64,000 nucleotides of DNA from Bacteroidaceae bacterium (GCA_024398435.1 JAKSJD010000005.1:62001-126000), one strand, 5' to 3'; shown: positions 41,793-51,639, counted from the first letter of the stretch. The notes: generated by a model not told the origin, from the letters alone. Translations and numbers: made by a program.

Positions 41793-42551
41793 ATGAAGCG
41801 TATATATACTTTGCTAACAGCATTAACCACCATGTTTTCGATTTGTAATGCACAAACAACGGAACAACCAATGCCAACAATCAAGCAAATGACAAAAGGC
41901 AATAACGAAATTTCTATTACACTCATAAATCATGGTTCGCTTGCAGTCGAATACAAAGGATTCGTGATCCAGATTGACCCTGTTGCCAACTTCGGAGGCA
42001 AACAATTCGACTACAAAAAGAATTTTAAGAAAACGGATGTTATCTTGGTTACTCACGAACATGGCGACCATCTCAATCCACAGACAATAGAACAACTTTC
42101 TTCTGCTGATACAAAGATTCTGCTCAACGCAAAGAGTCAGGCTCAACTGGGCAAAGGAGAAATCATGAATAATGGAGATGAAGTGACGATTGGGGAAATA
42201 AAGATTAAGGCCGTTCCTGCTTACAATACAACTCCCGGACGTGAGAATTTCCATCCAAAAGGCAATGGAAACGGATATTTGCTGACCATTGATGGCACAC
42301 AAATCTATATTTCCGGTGATACTGAAGACATTCCAGAAATGAAGGAATTAAAAGACATTGACTTGGCATTCCTTTCAGCCAACCAGCCTTATACTATGAC
42401 TCCTCAACAATTGGTTAATGCTGCAAAGATGTTTGAACCTGCCCGACTCGTGCCTTATCATCTTGGAGAAACAAGTTTTGATGCCATAAGAAACGGTCTT
42501 GACACAGAAGCAACATTCTGCAAATACGAATTGTGGGAACAATTAAGATAA
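41793..42551 (+). CDS. Exported metallo-beta-lactamase-fold hydrolase
   Basis: A 252-residue protein with a signal peptide (ending near ICNAQ). The metallo-beta-lactamase signature THEHGDH (87-93) is present with ligands His88, His90, Asp92 and His93; later ligands are likely in YISGDTED and PYHLGE. NHGSLAVEYKGFVIQIDPVA matches the UlaG-like branch (MBL superfamily 3), which acts on lactones, phosphodiesters and other substrates. Exact activity unknown. It lies 42 bases after the patatin gene, probably cotranscribed. Confidence 0.85.
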   Translation: MKRIYTLLTALTTMFSICNAQTTEQPMPTIKQMTKGNNEISITLINHGSLAVEYKGFVIQIDPVANFGGKQFDYKKNFKKTDVILVTHEHGDHLNPQTIEQLSSADTKILLNAKSQAQLGKGEIMNNGDEVTIGEIKIKAVPAYNTTPGRENFHPKGNGNGYLLTIDGTQIYISGDTEDIPEMKELKDIDLAFLSANQPYTMTPQQLVNAAKMFEPARLVPYHLGETSFDAIRNGLDTEATFCKYELWEQLR

Positions 42552-42574
42552 ATAAACTACACATATATAATATT

Positions 42575-42697
42575 ATGGAAGGAAAAGAAGAGAAACGAAT
42601 CTACCATTGCAACGATTGTGGTGGAGAAATCGAGAAAAGACAGATATTCTGTCCTAAATGCGGAAAGAAACTCGACCATTTCGATTTTGAAGACTAA
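42575..42697 (+). CDS. Tiny zinc-ribbon protein
   Basis: A 40-residue open frame: MEGKEEKRIY, then HCNDCGGEIEKRQIFCPKCG, then KKLDHFDFED. Two CxxC pairs 13 residues apart (CNDC and CPKC) make a classic zinc ribbon, and the compact gene fits exactly between its neighbours, 23 bases after one and 15 before the next. Such proteins can bind nucleic acid or a protein partner; no function can be given. Confidence 0.75.
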   Translation: MEGKEEKRIYHCNDCGGEIEKRQIFCPKCGKKLDHFDFED

Positions 42698-42712
42698 TCA
42701 TTTCCACTCGTT

Positions 42713-44116
42713 ATGAAGCGAACAACAACCTTACTTGTCATCAGCATTTTATGTCTGACTCATACTTTCGCTCAACCTTCCCAAGTAGAATGGGGGGAAG
42801 GTTATCGTGAGATATTGAGACCGATTGAACTGCCTCACTTCAAGCACTCCAAATACATAATAACCCAATTTGGAGCATCCACATCAGCTTCTGCTCTCGA
42901 CAATCAAACAGCCATCAACACGGCCATTGAAGTTTGCTCGAGAAATGGAGGTGGACGTGTTATTGTGCCAAAGGGCGAATGGCATACAGGAGCAATTCGG
43001 ATGCAGAGTGGAGTGAACCTTGTGGTAGAGAAAGGTGCTTGTCTTCGTTTTTCTGCAGATACTTCGCTCTACCCTCTTGTAGAAACCCGTTGGGAAGGGA
43101 TGGACCTAATGAATTATTCGCCACTTGTCTATGCCTTCAAGGCACATGATGTTGCCATCACTGGCGAAGGTACACTCGACGGAGGAGGTTCGAAAGATGC
43201 TTGGTGGCCAATGTGTGGAAGTGCAAAACATGGATGGACAGAGGCAACTACAGAGGCTCAAATTTATGGTGGAAGAAACAGTCTTTTGAAGATGAGCGAT
43301 GAAGGGATTCCTGTTGCTCAAAGAATTTTCGGGAAAGGGAAAGGAATGCGCCCTCAATTCATTCAGTTCAACCAATGCGAAAGAGTGCTGATAGAAGGAG
43401 TGAACGTATTGAATTCGCCTTTCTGGAGCATTCATCCACTCCTCAGCAAGAGTGTGACTGTCAGAGGTGTTCGGGTGGACAATTCCGGTCCGAATGGTGA
43501 CGGATGCAATCCTGAATCATGCAATGGAGTATTGATTGAGAAGTGTTATTTCAACACAGGAGATGATTGCATTGCCATAAAGAGTGGAAGAAATGGTGAC
43601 GGAAGGCGTTGGAATCGTCCGAGCCAAAACATAATTGTAAGGAAATGCCGAATGGCAAATGGTCACGGAGGTGTTGTGATTGGAAGTGAAGTCAGCGGAG
43701 ATGTGAAGAATGTATTCGTAGAAGATTGCAACATGGACAGTCCTAACCTCGAACGTGTCATTCGCTTGAAGACCAATACTTGCAGAGGAGGAACCACAGA
43801 AAACCTATATGTCAGGAACATCCGCGTTGGTCAATGCAAGGAAGCGGTATTGAAAATCAATCTCGTTTACGAGCCAAAGGAACAGGCAGAACGAGGCCAC
43901 TACCCTACCGTTCGCAATGTTTTCATCTCGGGCATCACATCCAAAGGCAGTAAATATGGTGCCTTCATTGACGGATTGACTGATTCCACCAATGTATATA
44001 ATATAAATGTGAGCAATTGCGATTGGGATGGAGTGAGCGAAGGAGGCAATCTTCTCAGAGGACTTATGCGGGATGTTCATTTCAACAATGTCAGAATCAA
44101 CGGAAAAGAAATATAA
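42713..44116 (+). CDS. Secreted GH28 polygalacturonase-type enzyme
   Basis: A 467-residue right-handed beta-helix enzyme with a signal peptide (cleavage after FAQ). GH28 motifs: NGDGCNPESC (Asn261, Asp263), TGDDCIAIKSG (Asp284 and Asp285), NGHGGVVIGSE (His318), and VIRLKTN-like RIK region (R in ERVIRLKTN). These are the catalytic acids and binding residues of polygalacturonases and rhamnogalacturonases. The inferred role is cleavage of pectin backbone, exo-acting as in many members of this order with WGEGYREI-like N-termini. It lies 15 bases after the zinc-ribbon gene and 9 bases before DUF2148. Confidence 0.93.
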   Translation: MKRTTTLLVISILCLTHTFAQPSQVEWGEGYREILRPIELPHFKHSKYIITQFGASTSASALDNQTAINTAIEVCSRNGGGRVIVPKGEWHTGAIRMQSGVNLVVEKGACLRFSADTSLYPLVETRWEGMDLMNYSPLVYAFKAHDVAITGEGTLDGGGSKDAWWPMCGSAKHGWTEATTEAQIYGGRNSLLKMSDEGIPVAQRIFGKGKGMRPQFIQFNQCERVLIEGVNVLNSPFWSIHPLLSKSVTVRGVRVDNSGPNGDGCNPESCNGVLIEKCYFNTGDDCIAIKSGRNGDGRRWNRPSQNIIVRKCRMANGHGGVVIGSEVSGDVKNVFVEDCNMDSPNLERVIRLKTNTCRGGTTENLYVRNIRVGQCKEAVLKINLVYEPKEQAERGHYPTVRNVFISGITSKGSKYGAFIDGLTDSTNVYNINVSNCDWDGVSEGGNLLRGLMRDVHFNNVRINGKEI

Positions 44117-44125
44117 CCATCAGAC

Positions 44126-44650
44126 ATGAACATAAACGAAAGAAACTCACGTCATGAGGCGTGTATAGAGGCAGGAAAGGCTATGATGGCAGCTGCCAGA
44201 ACTGCACCAAAGGCAAAAGGTGTTGATATAATTGAGATTAGTTTGGTAACAGATGAGGAGAAGCAGCAGATTGCCGACGAAATGAGACGCATTGCCGAAA
44301 CCATTGACATGAAGTTTTTTCTTCGTGACGCCCTCAATATTGAGGCTGCCGAAGCCGTTTTGCTTATCGGAACAAGAGAGATGAATCTCGGCCTCAATTG
44401 CGGAAGATGCGGTTTCGGTCATTGTACGGATAAGGGCGAAGGCATTCCTTGTGCGTTCAACAGTGTGGATGTTGGTATTGCTGTTGGCAGTGCCTGCCGA
44501 ACTGCAATGCAATGGTGTGTGGACACTCGCGTGATGTATTCGGCAGGAAGAGCCGCTCAACAACTCGGTTTCCCTACCAACGATTCTCGTCAAGTGATTG
44601 CTTTGCCAATCAGCATTTCAAGCAAAAGTCCTTTCTTCGACAGGAAATAA
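44126..44650 (+). CDS. DUF2148 (ferredoxin-domain) protein
   Basis: A 174-residue cytoplasmic protein starting nine bases after GH28. NARHEACIEAGKAMMAAART-like N-terminus, AVLLIGTREMNLGLNCGRCG and CTDKGEGIPCAFNSVDVGIA, with several conserved-looking cysteines, match the DUF2148 family, described as containing a ferredoxin-like domain. No established function. Short gaps on both sides suggest cotranscription with GH28 and pfkA. Confidence 0.85.
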   Translation: MNINERNSRHEACIEAGKAMMAAARTAPKAKGVDIIEISLVTDEEKQQIADEMRRIAETIDMKFFLRDALNIEAAEAVLLIGTREMNLGLNCGRCGFGHCTDKGEGIPCAFNSVDVGIAVGSACRTAMQWCVDTRVMYSAGRAAQQLGFPTNDSRQVIALPISISSKSPFFDRK

Positions 44651-44659
44651 CAGACAGAC

Positions 44660-45631
44660 ATGATAAAAACAATAGGAATTCTCACATCAGGTGGCGATGC
44701 TCCTGGCATGAATGCAGCCATCAGAGCCATCACTCGTTCGGCCATTGCCAATGGTTTCAATGTGAAAGGAATCTACAGAGGTTTCGACGGACTTATCAAT
44801 GGAGAGATTAAGACTTTCACAACCGAAAGCGTGAGCAATATTATCTCAAGGGGCGGAACCATTCTGAAAACTGCCCGTTCGAACGAATTCACAACTCCCG
44901 AAGGCCGCCTCAAAGCCTTCAAGCATATGCAAGAGGAGGGAATCGATGCCTTATGTGTGATTGGTGGAAACGGTTCGCTAACAGGTGCGAAAGTATTTGC
45001 AGAAGAGTTCAGCATACCTTGCATCGGCCTTCCAGGCACTATCGATAACGACCTCGACGGCACTGATTTCACCATTGGATATGATACAACTCTCAACACA
45101 ATCATGGAATGTGTTGACAAGATTCGCGATACAGCCACCAGCCATGAGCGCATTTTCTTCATCGAAGTGATGGGACGCGATGCCGGTTATCTGGCTCAAA
45201 ACAGTGCCATTGCTGCAGGAGCCGAAGCCGCCATCATACCTGAAGACCAGACGGATGCCGACCAATTGGAGCAATACATCGGACGAGGAATCCGAAAGAG
45301 CAAGAATTCGAGTATCGTGATTGTAAGCGAAAGTCCTAAATGTGGAGCAATGTACTATGCCGAACGCGTAAAGAAAGAATATCCGGAATATGATGTTCGC
45401 GTCTCCATTCTCGGTCATCTCCAGCGAGGAGGCACTCCTTCGGCTCACGACCGCATTCTTGCAAGCCGACTTGGAGCAGGAGCCATTCAGGCACTTCTCG
45501 AAGGCCAGCGAAACGTGATGATTGGCATAAAGAATGGAGAAATCGTCTATGTGCCATTCACAAAGGCCATTCAAGGTCAGAAAGCTTTCGACAAAAGCCT
45601 CATCAAAGTGCTCGACGAACTCTCAATTTAA
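44660..45631 (+). CDS. pfkA: 6-phosphofructokinase
   Basis: A 323-residue glycolytic enzyme that phosphorylates fructose 6-phosphate. Marks: [18 protein letters not shown] (6-23), [23 protein letters not shown] (100-110), [20 protein letters not shown] with the catalytic Asp (128-134 region), [11 protein letters not shown], and [12 protein letters not shown]. Gly105 rather than Asp, and the TIDND rather than KTIDND context, point to ATP as phosphate donor rather than pyrophosphate. Asn104 stands where E. coli PfkA has Asp103, which helps bind Mg-ATP; the change is conservative but notable. Last gene of the operon; repeat copy C follows and may end transcription. Confidence 0.93.
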   Translation: MIKTIGILTSGGDAPGMNAAIRAITRSAIANGFNVKGIYRGFDGLINGEIKTFTTESVSNIISRGGTILKTARSNEFTTPEGRLKAFKHMQEEGIDALCVIGGNGSLTGAKVFAEEFSIPCIGLPGTIDNDLDGTDFTIGYDTTLNTIMECVDKIRDTATSHERIFFIEVMGRDAGYLAQNSAIAAGAEAAIIPEDQTDADQLEQYIGRGIRKSKNSSIVIVSESPKCGAMYYAERVKKEYPEYDVRVSILGHLQRGGTPSAHDRILASRLGAGAIQALLEGQRNVMIGIKNGEIVYVPFTKAIQGQKAFDKSLIKVLDELSI

Positions 45632-45647
45632 TAGTAATATAATCTTA

Positions 45648-45870
45648 TTCCTATAGGAACATTTTCCGTTTTCTATAGGAATATTTTATGTTTTCTATTG
45701 AAACAAAAGTAAAATATTGTACATAATTAATATTAATAATATACATAATTATTAATAATATTGACATAATTATTAACCGCAATGTACAATATTTTACTTT
45801 TAGAGCCATTGATTTAAGGTTTTAGAGCTAGAATAAATAGGTTTTGAAGCAACAAAAACAGGAAAACTCC
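45648..45870 (+). repeat. Dispersed AT-rich repeat, copy C
   Basis: The most complete copy. It starts with the perfect palindrome TTCCTATAGGAA (45648-45659), then TTTTCTATAGGAATATTTTA and TTCTATTGAAACAAAAGTAA. The core is at 45711-45795, ending AACCGCAATGTACA, and a right flank runs GTTTTGAAGCAACAAAAACA. It fills the gap between pfkA and pyrB; no coding frame is supported there. Confidence 0.85.
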
Positions 45871-46025
45871 TATTGCTTCGGCCTCTTATATTATAATATA
45901 ATAAATGTGGAAGATTGTGCCTTTCATTGCACTTCATTCCGATGCTTTTGCCCTATTTTCAACAATAATTTGCCTTTCGGCAATGATTTCCAGCCTTTAA
46001 CGTCGTTGCATACTACTTTTTTTAC

Positions 46026-46034
46026 TATCTTTGC
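46026..46034 (+). promoter_or_regulatory. -7 promoter element for the pyrB operon
   Basis: TATCTTTGC, a full consensus match, 23 bases before the ATG at 46058. Confidence 0.85.
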
Positions 46035-46057
46035 ACGAATTTAAGAAGCTAAACAAA

Positions 46058-46993
46058 ATGAAGATGGAAAATAGAAGTATTGTTTCAATTGCAGGCTATT
46101 CGAAAGAGAAGATTCAGAACCTTCTCGACATGGCCACAGAATTTGAGAAGCAGCCAAACCGCACTATCCTCCACGACAAGGTGGTGGCTACCCTCTTCTT
46201 TGAGCCTTCCACACGCACCCGACTCTCTTTCGAGACGGCTGCCAACCGCTTGGGAGCACGCGTTATCGGTTTTACCGACCCTAAGGTTACAAGTTCCACA
46301 AAGGGCGAAACTCTGAAGGACACAATTAAGATGGTGAGCAACTATGCCGATGTCATCGTAATGCGCCACCGACTCGAAGGTGCTGCCCAGTATGCCAGCG
46401 AAGTGACTAACGTGCCTATCATCAATGCCGGCGACGGAAGCAACCTTCACCCTTCGCAGACAATGCTCGACCTCTACAGCATCTACAAGACTCAAGGAAC
46501 TCTCGAAAACCTTAACATCTACATGGTGGGCGACTTGAAATATGGCCGAACAGTGCATTCTCTCCTCATGTCGATGGCCCCTTACAACCCTACATTCCAC
46601 TTCATAGCTCCTAAGGAACTCGAAATGCCATCGGAATACAAGAAGTTCCTCGACGACAGAGGCATCAAATATATAGAGCAGCAAGACTTTACCGAAGACA
46701 CGATTGCCGATGCCGACATTCTCTACATGACTCGTGTCCAGAAGGAAAGATTCTCCGACTTGATGGAATACGAACGCGTGAAAGATGCCTACATTCTGAA
46801 GGCCGACATGCTCGGAAAGTGTCGCGACAACATGAAGATTCTGCATCCACTGCCTCGCGTCAATGAGATTGAATACGATGTAGACGATTCAAAGCATGCA
46901 TACTATTTCCAACAGGCACAAAACGGACTTTATGCCCGTCAGGCACTCATATGCGACGTCCTTGGAATCACGCTTGAAGAACTGAAGAAATAA
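46058..46993 (+). CDS. pyrB: Aspartate carbamoyltransferase catalytic subunit
   Basis: A 311-residue enzyme that joins carbamoyl phosphate and aspartate in pyrimidine synthesis. Marks: [20 protein letters not shown] (carbamoyl-phosphate site), [36 protein letters not shown] and HPLPRVNEI (aspartate-site region). The start ATG 46058 is used; the in-frame TTG at 46031 lies inside the promoter box itself and cannot be the start. The regulatory subunit gene follows after 40 bases that include AAGACG-type hexamers. Confidence 0.96.
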   Translation: MKMENRSIVSIAGYSKEKIQNLLDMATEFEKQPNRTILHDKVVATLFFEPSTRTRLSFETAANRLGARVIGFTDPKVTSSTKGETLKDTIKMVSNYADVIVMRHRLEGAAQYASEVTNVPIINAGDGSNLHPSQTMLDLYSIYKTQGTLENLNIYMVGDLKYGRTVHSLLMSMAPYNPTFHFIAPKELEMPSEYKKFLDDRGIKYIEQQDFTEDTIADADILYMTRVQKERFSDLMEYERVKDAYILKADMLGKCRDNMKILHPLPRVNEIEYDVDDSKHAYYFQQAQNGLYARQALICDVLGITLEELKK

Positions 46994-47033
46994 ACTAAAC
47001 TAAGACGAAGACGAAAACGAAAACAACGACAAT

Positions 47034-47498
47034 ATGGCAAAGAACATATATAAAGACTTGCTCGTTGCGGCACTCCAAAACGGTTCCGTAATCGACCACA
47101 TCCCTACCGATAAGTTGTTCACACTCGTGCATCTCCTCCAATTGGAAGATTGCCCAAACCCAATCACGATCGGTAACAACCTCGAAAGTAGCAAGATGGG
47201 AAAGAAAGGACTTATCAAGGTGGCCGACAAGTTCTTCACCGACGCTGAACTCAGCCGCTTGGCTGTTGTATGCCCAAACATGCGACTCACAGTCATCCGC
47301 GACTATGAAGTAGTAGAGAAGCGCGACATCCTTCTTCCTGAAGAACTCATTGATGTGGTAAAATGTGCAAATCCTGTCTGCATCACAAACAACGAGCCAA
47401 TGAAGACTCGCTTCACCGTTCACACCGATGGAGAAAATGTAGTGAAATGCCACTACTGCGGCAAAACTCAAACAATAGGTAATATAAAGTTGAAATAA
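47034..47498 (+). CDS. pyrI: Aspartate carbamoyltransferase regulatory subunit
   Basis: A 154-residue subunit that binds nucleotide effectors and a zinc ion to link catalytic trimers. It has the N-terminal allosteric domain (AALQNGSVIDHIPTDKLF, NLESSKMGKKGLIKV) and the zinc domain with CANPVC and CHYCGK, giving the CX4C and CX2C ligands of the family. It lies between pyrB and ileS with short gaps and is probably cotranscribed. Confidence 0.96.
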   Translation: MAKNIYKDLLVAALQNGSVIDHIPTDKLFTLVHLLQLEDCPNPITIGNNLESSKMGKKGLIKVADKFFTDAELSRLAVVCPNMRLTVIRDYEVVEKRDILLPEELIDVVKCANPVCITNNEPMKTRFTVHTDGENVVKCHYCGKTQTIGNIKLK

Positions 47499-47509
47499 GG
47501 CATAAGAAG

Positions 47510-50500
47510 ATGAAATTTACAGAAAGAGCAAAACTCGACCTCTCACAAATCAACGAGGACGTACTAAAGGATTGGAAGAAAGAAGACGTATTTCATAAAA
47601 GTATAGACGAACGCGAAGGATTCAAGCCATTCATATTCTTCGAAGGCCCTCCTTCAGCAAACGGACATCCTGGAATCCACCATGTGATGGGCCGCACTAT
47701 CAAGGACACATTCCTCAGATATAAGACAATGCAAGGCTTCCAAGTGAAGCGTAAGGCCGGATGGGACACTCACGGACTTCCAGTAGAACTTTCCGTAGAG
47801 AAGAGTCTCGGCATCACAAAGGAAGACATCGGCAAGAAAATCAGTGTAGACGAATACAACGATGCCTGCCGAAAGAATGTGATGATGTACACCGACGAAT
47901 GGACTCAACTCACAGACAAGATGGGTTATTGGGTCGACCTCGAGCATCCTTACATCACATACGACAACAAATACATCGAAACCCTATGGTTCCTTCTCAA
48001 GAAACTCTACGACAAGGGACTTCTCTATAAAGGCTACACAATCCAACCTTATTCGCCAGCAGCTGGTACAGGCCTTTCAAGCCACGAGCTCAACCAACCT
48101 GGTTGCTACCGCGATGTAAAGGACACAACCGTTACAGCTCAGTTCAAGGTGGTTGACAATGTACCTTTCAACGTTCCTGAAGGCTTGAAGACTTACATCC
48201 TTGCTTGGACAACAACTCCTTGGACACTGCCTTCAAACACAGCTCTTTGCGTTGGTCCTAAGATCGACTATGTGGCTCTTCGTGGCAACAACCCATACTC
48301 TGGCGAAGAAGCTATCTATATTATGGCCGAAAGCCGACTTGCTGCATATTTCACTCCTGCAAAGGACGAAGAAGGCAACGAAATACCTCTCGAGATTCTT
48401 TGGAGAGGAAAAGGAACCGACCTCGTAGGTCTCCACTATCAACAACTCATGCCTTGGGTGAAGCCTTGCGCTCTCGAAGGAGATAAAGTTGTTGTGAAGG
48501 AAGCCGAAGCATTCCGAGTTATTCCAGGCGACTATGTAACAACAGAAGACGGTACAGGTATTGTCCACATCGCTCCTACATTTGGTGCCGACGATGCCAA
48601 AGTAGCAAAGGATGCAGGTGTCCCATCACTCTTTATCATAGATAAGGCAGGCGACACTCGCCCAATGGTAGATTTCACAGGCAAATACTTTGTAAAGGAC
48701 GATATCGACGAGAAGTTCTTGGAGGCTTGCGTCAATGAAAGCTATTGGAAACATAGTGGCGACTTCGTAAAGAATGCTTACGATCCTAAGTACAATCAAG
48801 GTGGAAAGTATGACGAGAAGGCCGCTTCAAAGGATATGGACCTCAATGTTGTCATCTGCCTCGAAATGAAGGAAGAAGGAAGTGCATTCAAGATTGAGAA
48901 GCACGTTCACAACTATCCTCACTGTTGGCGTACTGACAAACCAGTCCTCTACTACCCTCTCGACTCATGGTTCATTCGCTCAACAGCAGCAAAGGACCGT
49001 ATGTTCGAACTCAACAAGACAATTCAGTGGAAACCAGAAAGCACTGGTACAGGCCGTTTCGGCAAGTGGCTCGAGAACCTCAACGATTGGAACCTCAGCC
49101 GCTCTCGCTATTGGGGAACTCCTCTTCCTATCTGGCGCAATCGCGATACAAGGGAAGAAATCTGTATCGGAAGCATTGAAGACCTCTACAACGAAATAGA
49201 AAAGGCAGTTGCTGCTGGCATTATGCAGAGCAATCCTCTCAAAGATAAGGGATTCGTTCCAGGCGATATGAGTCAGGAAAACTATGACAAGATCGACCTC
49301 CACCGCCCTTATGTTGATGATATCAAACTCGTTAGTGAAACTGGAAATGTATTGACTCGCGAACTCGACCTTATTGATGTTTGGTTCGATTCAGGTGCAA
49401 TGCCTTACGCACAGATTCACTATCCATTCGAGAACAAAGAACTCATCGATGAAGGAACTGCATATCCTGCCGACTTCATTGCAGAAGGTGTTGACCAAAC
49501 TCGCGGTTGGTTCTTCACACTTCATGCTATTGCTACAATGGCATTCGACTCTGTTGCTTATAAGGCAGTTATATCTAATGGTTTGGTTCTCGATAAGAAC
49601 GGTATCAAGATGTCAAAGCGCCTTGGCAATGTAATCAATCCATTCGATTGCCTCGGACAATATGGAGCCGATGCCGTTCGTTGGTATATGATTACCAACT
49701 CAAGCCCTTGGGACAACCTTTCTTTCGACCCTGACGGTGTGAAGGAAGTGACTAGCCAGTTCTTTATCAAGCTCCATCAGGCATATTCATTCCTTGCAAT
49801 GTATGCAAATGTTGATGGATTCGAGTATAAGGAAGAAGATGTTCCGTTTGCAGAACGTCCAGACTTCGACCGTTGGATTCTTGGTGAGCTCAACACTTTG
49901 GTAAAGGGTGTGACCGATTATCTCGAGGATTACGACCCAACTCCAGCTGGCCGACTCATTCAGGCATTTGTTATTGACAAGTTGTCGAACTGGTACATCC
50001 GCCTCAACAAGAAGCGTTTCTGGGGAAGTGAAATGACAGCAGACAAACTTTCTGCATATCAAACACTCTACAAGTGCCTTGACACTTTGAGCCGACTCAT
50101 TGCTCCTATCGCTCCATTCTATGCCGACCAACTCTTCGGCGACTTGAATGCTGTGACCAAGAAAGATTCTGCTACAAGCGTTCACCTTGCAAAATATCCT
50201 ACATTCGACCCTGCAATCCCGACCGATTTAGCAGAGGCAATGGAAACAGCAATGCAGATTACTTCACTCGTTCTCTCAATTCGTAAGAACGTGAAGATAC
50301 CTGTAATCCAAGCTCTCAATGCAATCTCTATCCCAGACACCGACCCTAAGCTCCGCGAACAAATGGAACTTATGAAGGATGTTGTATTGAAGGAAGTCAA
50401 TGTAAAGGAACTTCAGTTCATGGATAGCGCAAAGCTTGTGAAGATTGTTAAGTGCAATTTCCGTGTAATGGGTAAGAAGTTCGGCAAACTCATGAAGGCT

Positions 50501-50956
50501 GTTGCTGATGCTGTTGCAAATATGACTCAGGCACAGATTGCTGAACTTGAAGCCAACGGACAAGTAACTCTCCAGGCAGAAGGACAAGATGCACTTATCG
50601 AACTCGATGATGTTGACATCATTTCTCAAGATATACCAGGATGGAGTGTTGCTAGCGAAGGCACAACAACTGTAGCTCTCGATATCACAATCACTCCTGA
50701 ACTCAAGAACGAAGGTAATGCCCGCAAGATAATAAAGCAGATTCAAGGCATGAGAAAGTCTCAAGGTTTCGAGATTACAGACAGAGTCAAGGTTGAAATC
50801 ACAGAAACTCCAGAGACAAAAGCTGTCATTGAAAAGTTTGGCGAGAATATTGCCGCACAGGTTCTTGCAGTGGAACTCTCACTTGGAAATCCATCAGAAG
50901 GTGCCGAAGTCGACTTTGACGACTTCAAGGCAACAATAAAAGTTGTTAAGGCGTGA
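47510..50956 (+). CDS. ileS: Isoleucyl-tRNA synthetase
   Basis: An 1148-residue class I synthetase that charges tRNA-Ile. HIGH-type motif in EGPPSANGHPGIHHVMGR (49-66), GWDTHGLPVE, the editing (CP1) domain with AWTTTPWTLPSNTALCV and TGIVHIAPTFGADD, NWNLSRSRYWGTPLPIWR, the KMSKR motif in GIKMSKRLGNVINPF, and the anticodon-binding C-terminal part. The length fits the long form common in this phylum. It begins 11 bases after pyrI, and its stop codon overlaps the GTG start of lspA. Confidence 0.97.
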   Translation: MKFTERAKLDLSQINEDVLKDWKKEDVFHKSIDEREGFKPFIFFEGPPSANGHPGIHHVMGRTIKDTFLRYKTMQGFQVKRKAGWDTHGLPVELSVEKSLGITKEDIGKKISVDEYNDACRKNVMMYTDEWTQLTDKMGYWVDLEHPYITYDNKYIETLWFLLKKLYDKGLLYKGYTIQPYSPAAGTGLSSHELNQPGCYRDVKDTTVTAQFKVVDNVPFNVPEGLKTYILAWTTTPWTLPSNTALCVGPKIDYVALRGNNPYSGEEAIYIMAESRLAAYFTPAKDEEGNEIPLEILWRGKGTDLVGLHYQQLMPWVKPCALEGDKVVVKEAEAFRVIPGDYVTTEDGTGIVHIAPTFGADDAKVAKDAGVPSLFIIDKAGDTRPMVDFTGKYFVKDDIDEKFLEACVNESYWKHSGDFVKNAYDPKYNQGGKYDEKAASKDMDLNVVICLEMKEEGSAFKIEKHVHNYPHCWRTDKPVLYYPLDSWFIRSTAAKDRMFELNKTIQWKPESTGTGRFGKWLENLNDWNLSRSRYWGTPLPIWRNRDTREEICIGSIEDLYNEIEKAVAAGIMQSNPLKDKGFVPGDMSQENYDKIDLHRPYVDDIKLVSETGNVLTRELDLIDVWFDSGAMPYAQIHYPFENKELIDEGTAYPADFIAEGVDQTRGWFFTLHAIATMAFDSVAYKAVISNGLVLDKNGIKMSKRLGNVINPFDCLGQYGADAVRWYMITNSSPWDNLSFDPDGVKEVTSQFFIKLHQAYSFLAMYANVDGFEYKEEDVPFAERPDFDRWILGELNTLVKGVTDYLEDYDPTPAGRLIQAFVIDKLSNWYIRLNKKRFWGSEMTADKLSAYQTLYKCLDTLSRLIAPIAPFYADQLFGDLNAVTKKDSATSVHLAKYPTFDPAIPTDLAEAMETAMQITSLVLSIRKNVKIPVIQALNAISIPDTDPKLREQMELMKDVVLKEVNVKELQFMDSAKLVKIVKCNFRVMGKKFGKLMKAVADAVANMTQAQIAELEANGQVTLQAEGQDALIELDDVDIISQDIPGWSVASEGTTTVALDITITPELKNEGNARKIIKQIQGMRKSQGFEITDRVKVEITETPETKAVIEKFGENIAAQVLAVELSLGNPSEGAEVDFDDFKATIKVVKA

Positions 50957-51639
50957 AGAAGAAAGCTATAATATCTATTCTCATAGTGTTGGCCGTACTG
51001 GTTATTGACCAAATCATAAAGATTGAGGTCAAGACCAATATGATGCTTGGCCAGCACATTGAGATTGCTCCTTGGTTCCAGATTGCATTCGTAGAAAACA
51101 ACGGCATGGCATTTGGAATGCAATTCGGAGCAAAGATATTCCTCACCCTTTTCCGCATTGTTGCAGTCAGCGTTCTCGGATGGTATATATATAAGATGAT
51201 AAAGGCCGACAAGCCAATGGGCTATATTGTTTGCCTTGCCCTTATAGAAGCCGGAGCTGCAGGCAATATCTTTGATTGCCTCTTCTATGGAGAGATATTC
51301 AGTGAGTCAACACCTTTCGAGGTTGCCACATTCGTTCCTTGGGGCGAAGGCTATAGTGATTTCCTCACAGGAAAGGTGGTTGACATGTTCTATTTCCCTC
51401 TTATCGAATGGAACATGCCAGGATGGACATGGCTCAATTCCATACCTCTCATTCCTGATGCATACGACCATTGCGTGTTCTTCAGTCCTGTATTCAACTT
51501 TGCAGATGCATCTATCAGCTGTAGCTGTATTGCTCTTATCCTGTTCTATCGCAAACTGTTTGTTCTTTCATTAAATGAAAATGAAGGCGATAAAACAAAT
51601 AAAAACGACAACGAAGACGAGAAACCAAGTGAAGAATAA
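50953..51639 (+). CDS. lspA: Lipoprotein signal peptidase (signal peptidase II)
   Basis: A 228-residue inner-membrane aspartyl protease that cleaves prolipoproteins. It starts at GTG, overlapping the ileS stop as GTGA. Marks: VLVIDQIIKIEVKTNM, FVENNGMAFGM, ALIEAGAAGNIFDCLFYG (catalytic Asp in NIFD) and FNFADASIS (second Asp). It is longer than the E. coli enzyme because of a loop between the last two motifs, and it ends in a charged tail (NENEGDKTNKNDNEDE). The gene after it encodes a lipoprotein and overlaps its end. Confidence 0.95.
   Translation: MKKKAIISILIVLAVLVIDQIIKIEVKTNMMLGQHIEIAPWFQIAFVENNGMAFGMQFGAKIFLTLFRIVAVSVLGWYIYKMIKADKPMGYIVCLALIEAGAAGNIFDCLFYGEIFSESTPFEVATFVPWGEGYSDFLTGKVVDMFYFPLIEWNMPGWTWLNSIPLIPDAYDHCVFFSPVFNFADASISCSCIALILFYRKLFVLSLNENEGDKTNKNDNEDEKPSEE

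Noticed and set aside
44978..45574. 198-residue frame opposite pfkA
   Set aside because: Shadow of a conserved gene, no domain of its own.
46031..46057. TTG start for pyrB
   Set aside because: This TTG is part of the TATCTTTGC promoter box; ATG 46058 is downstream of it.
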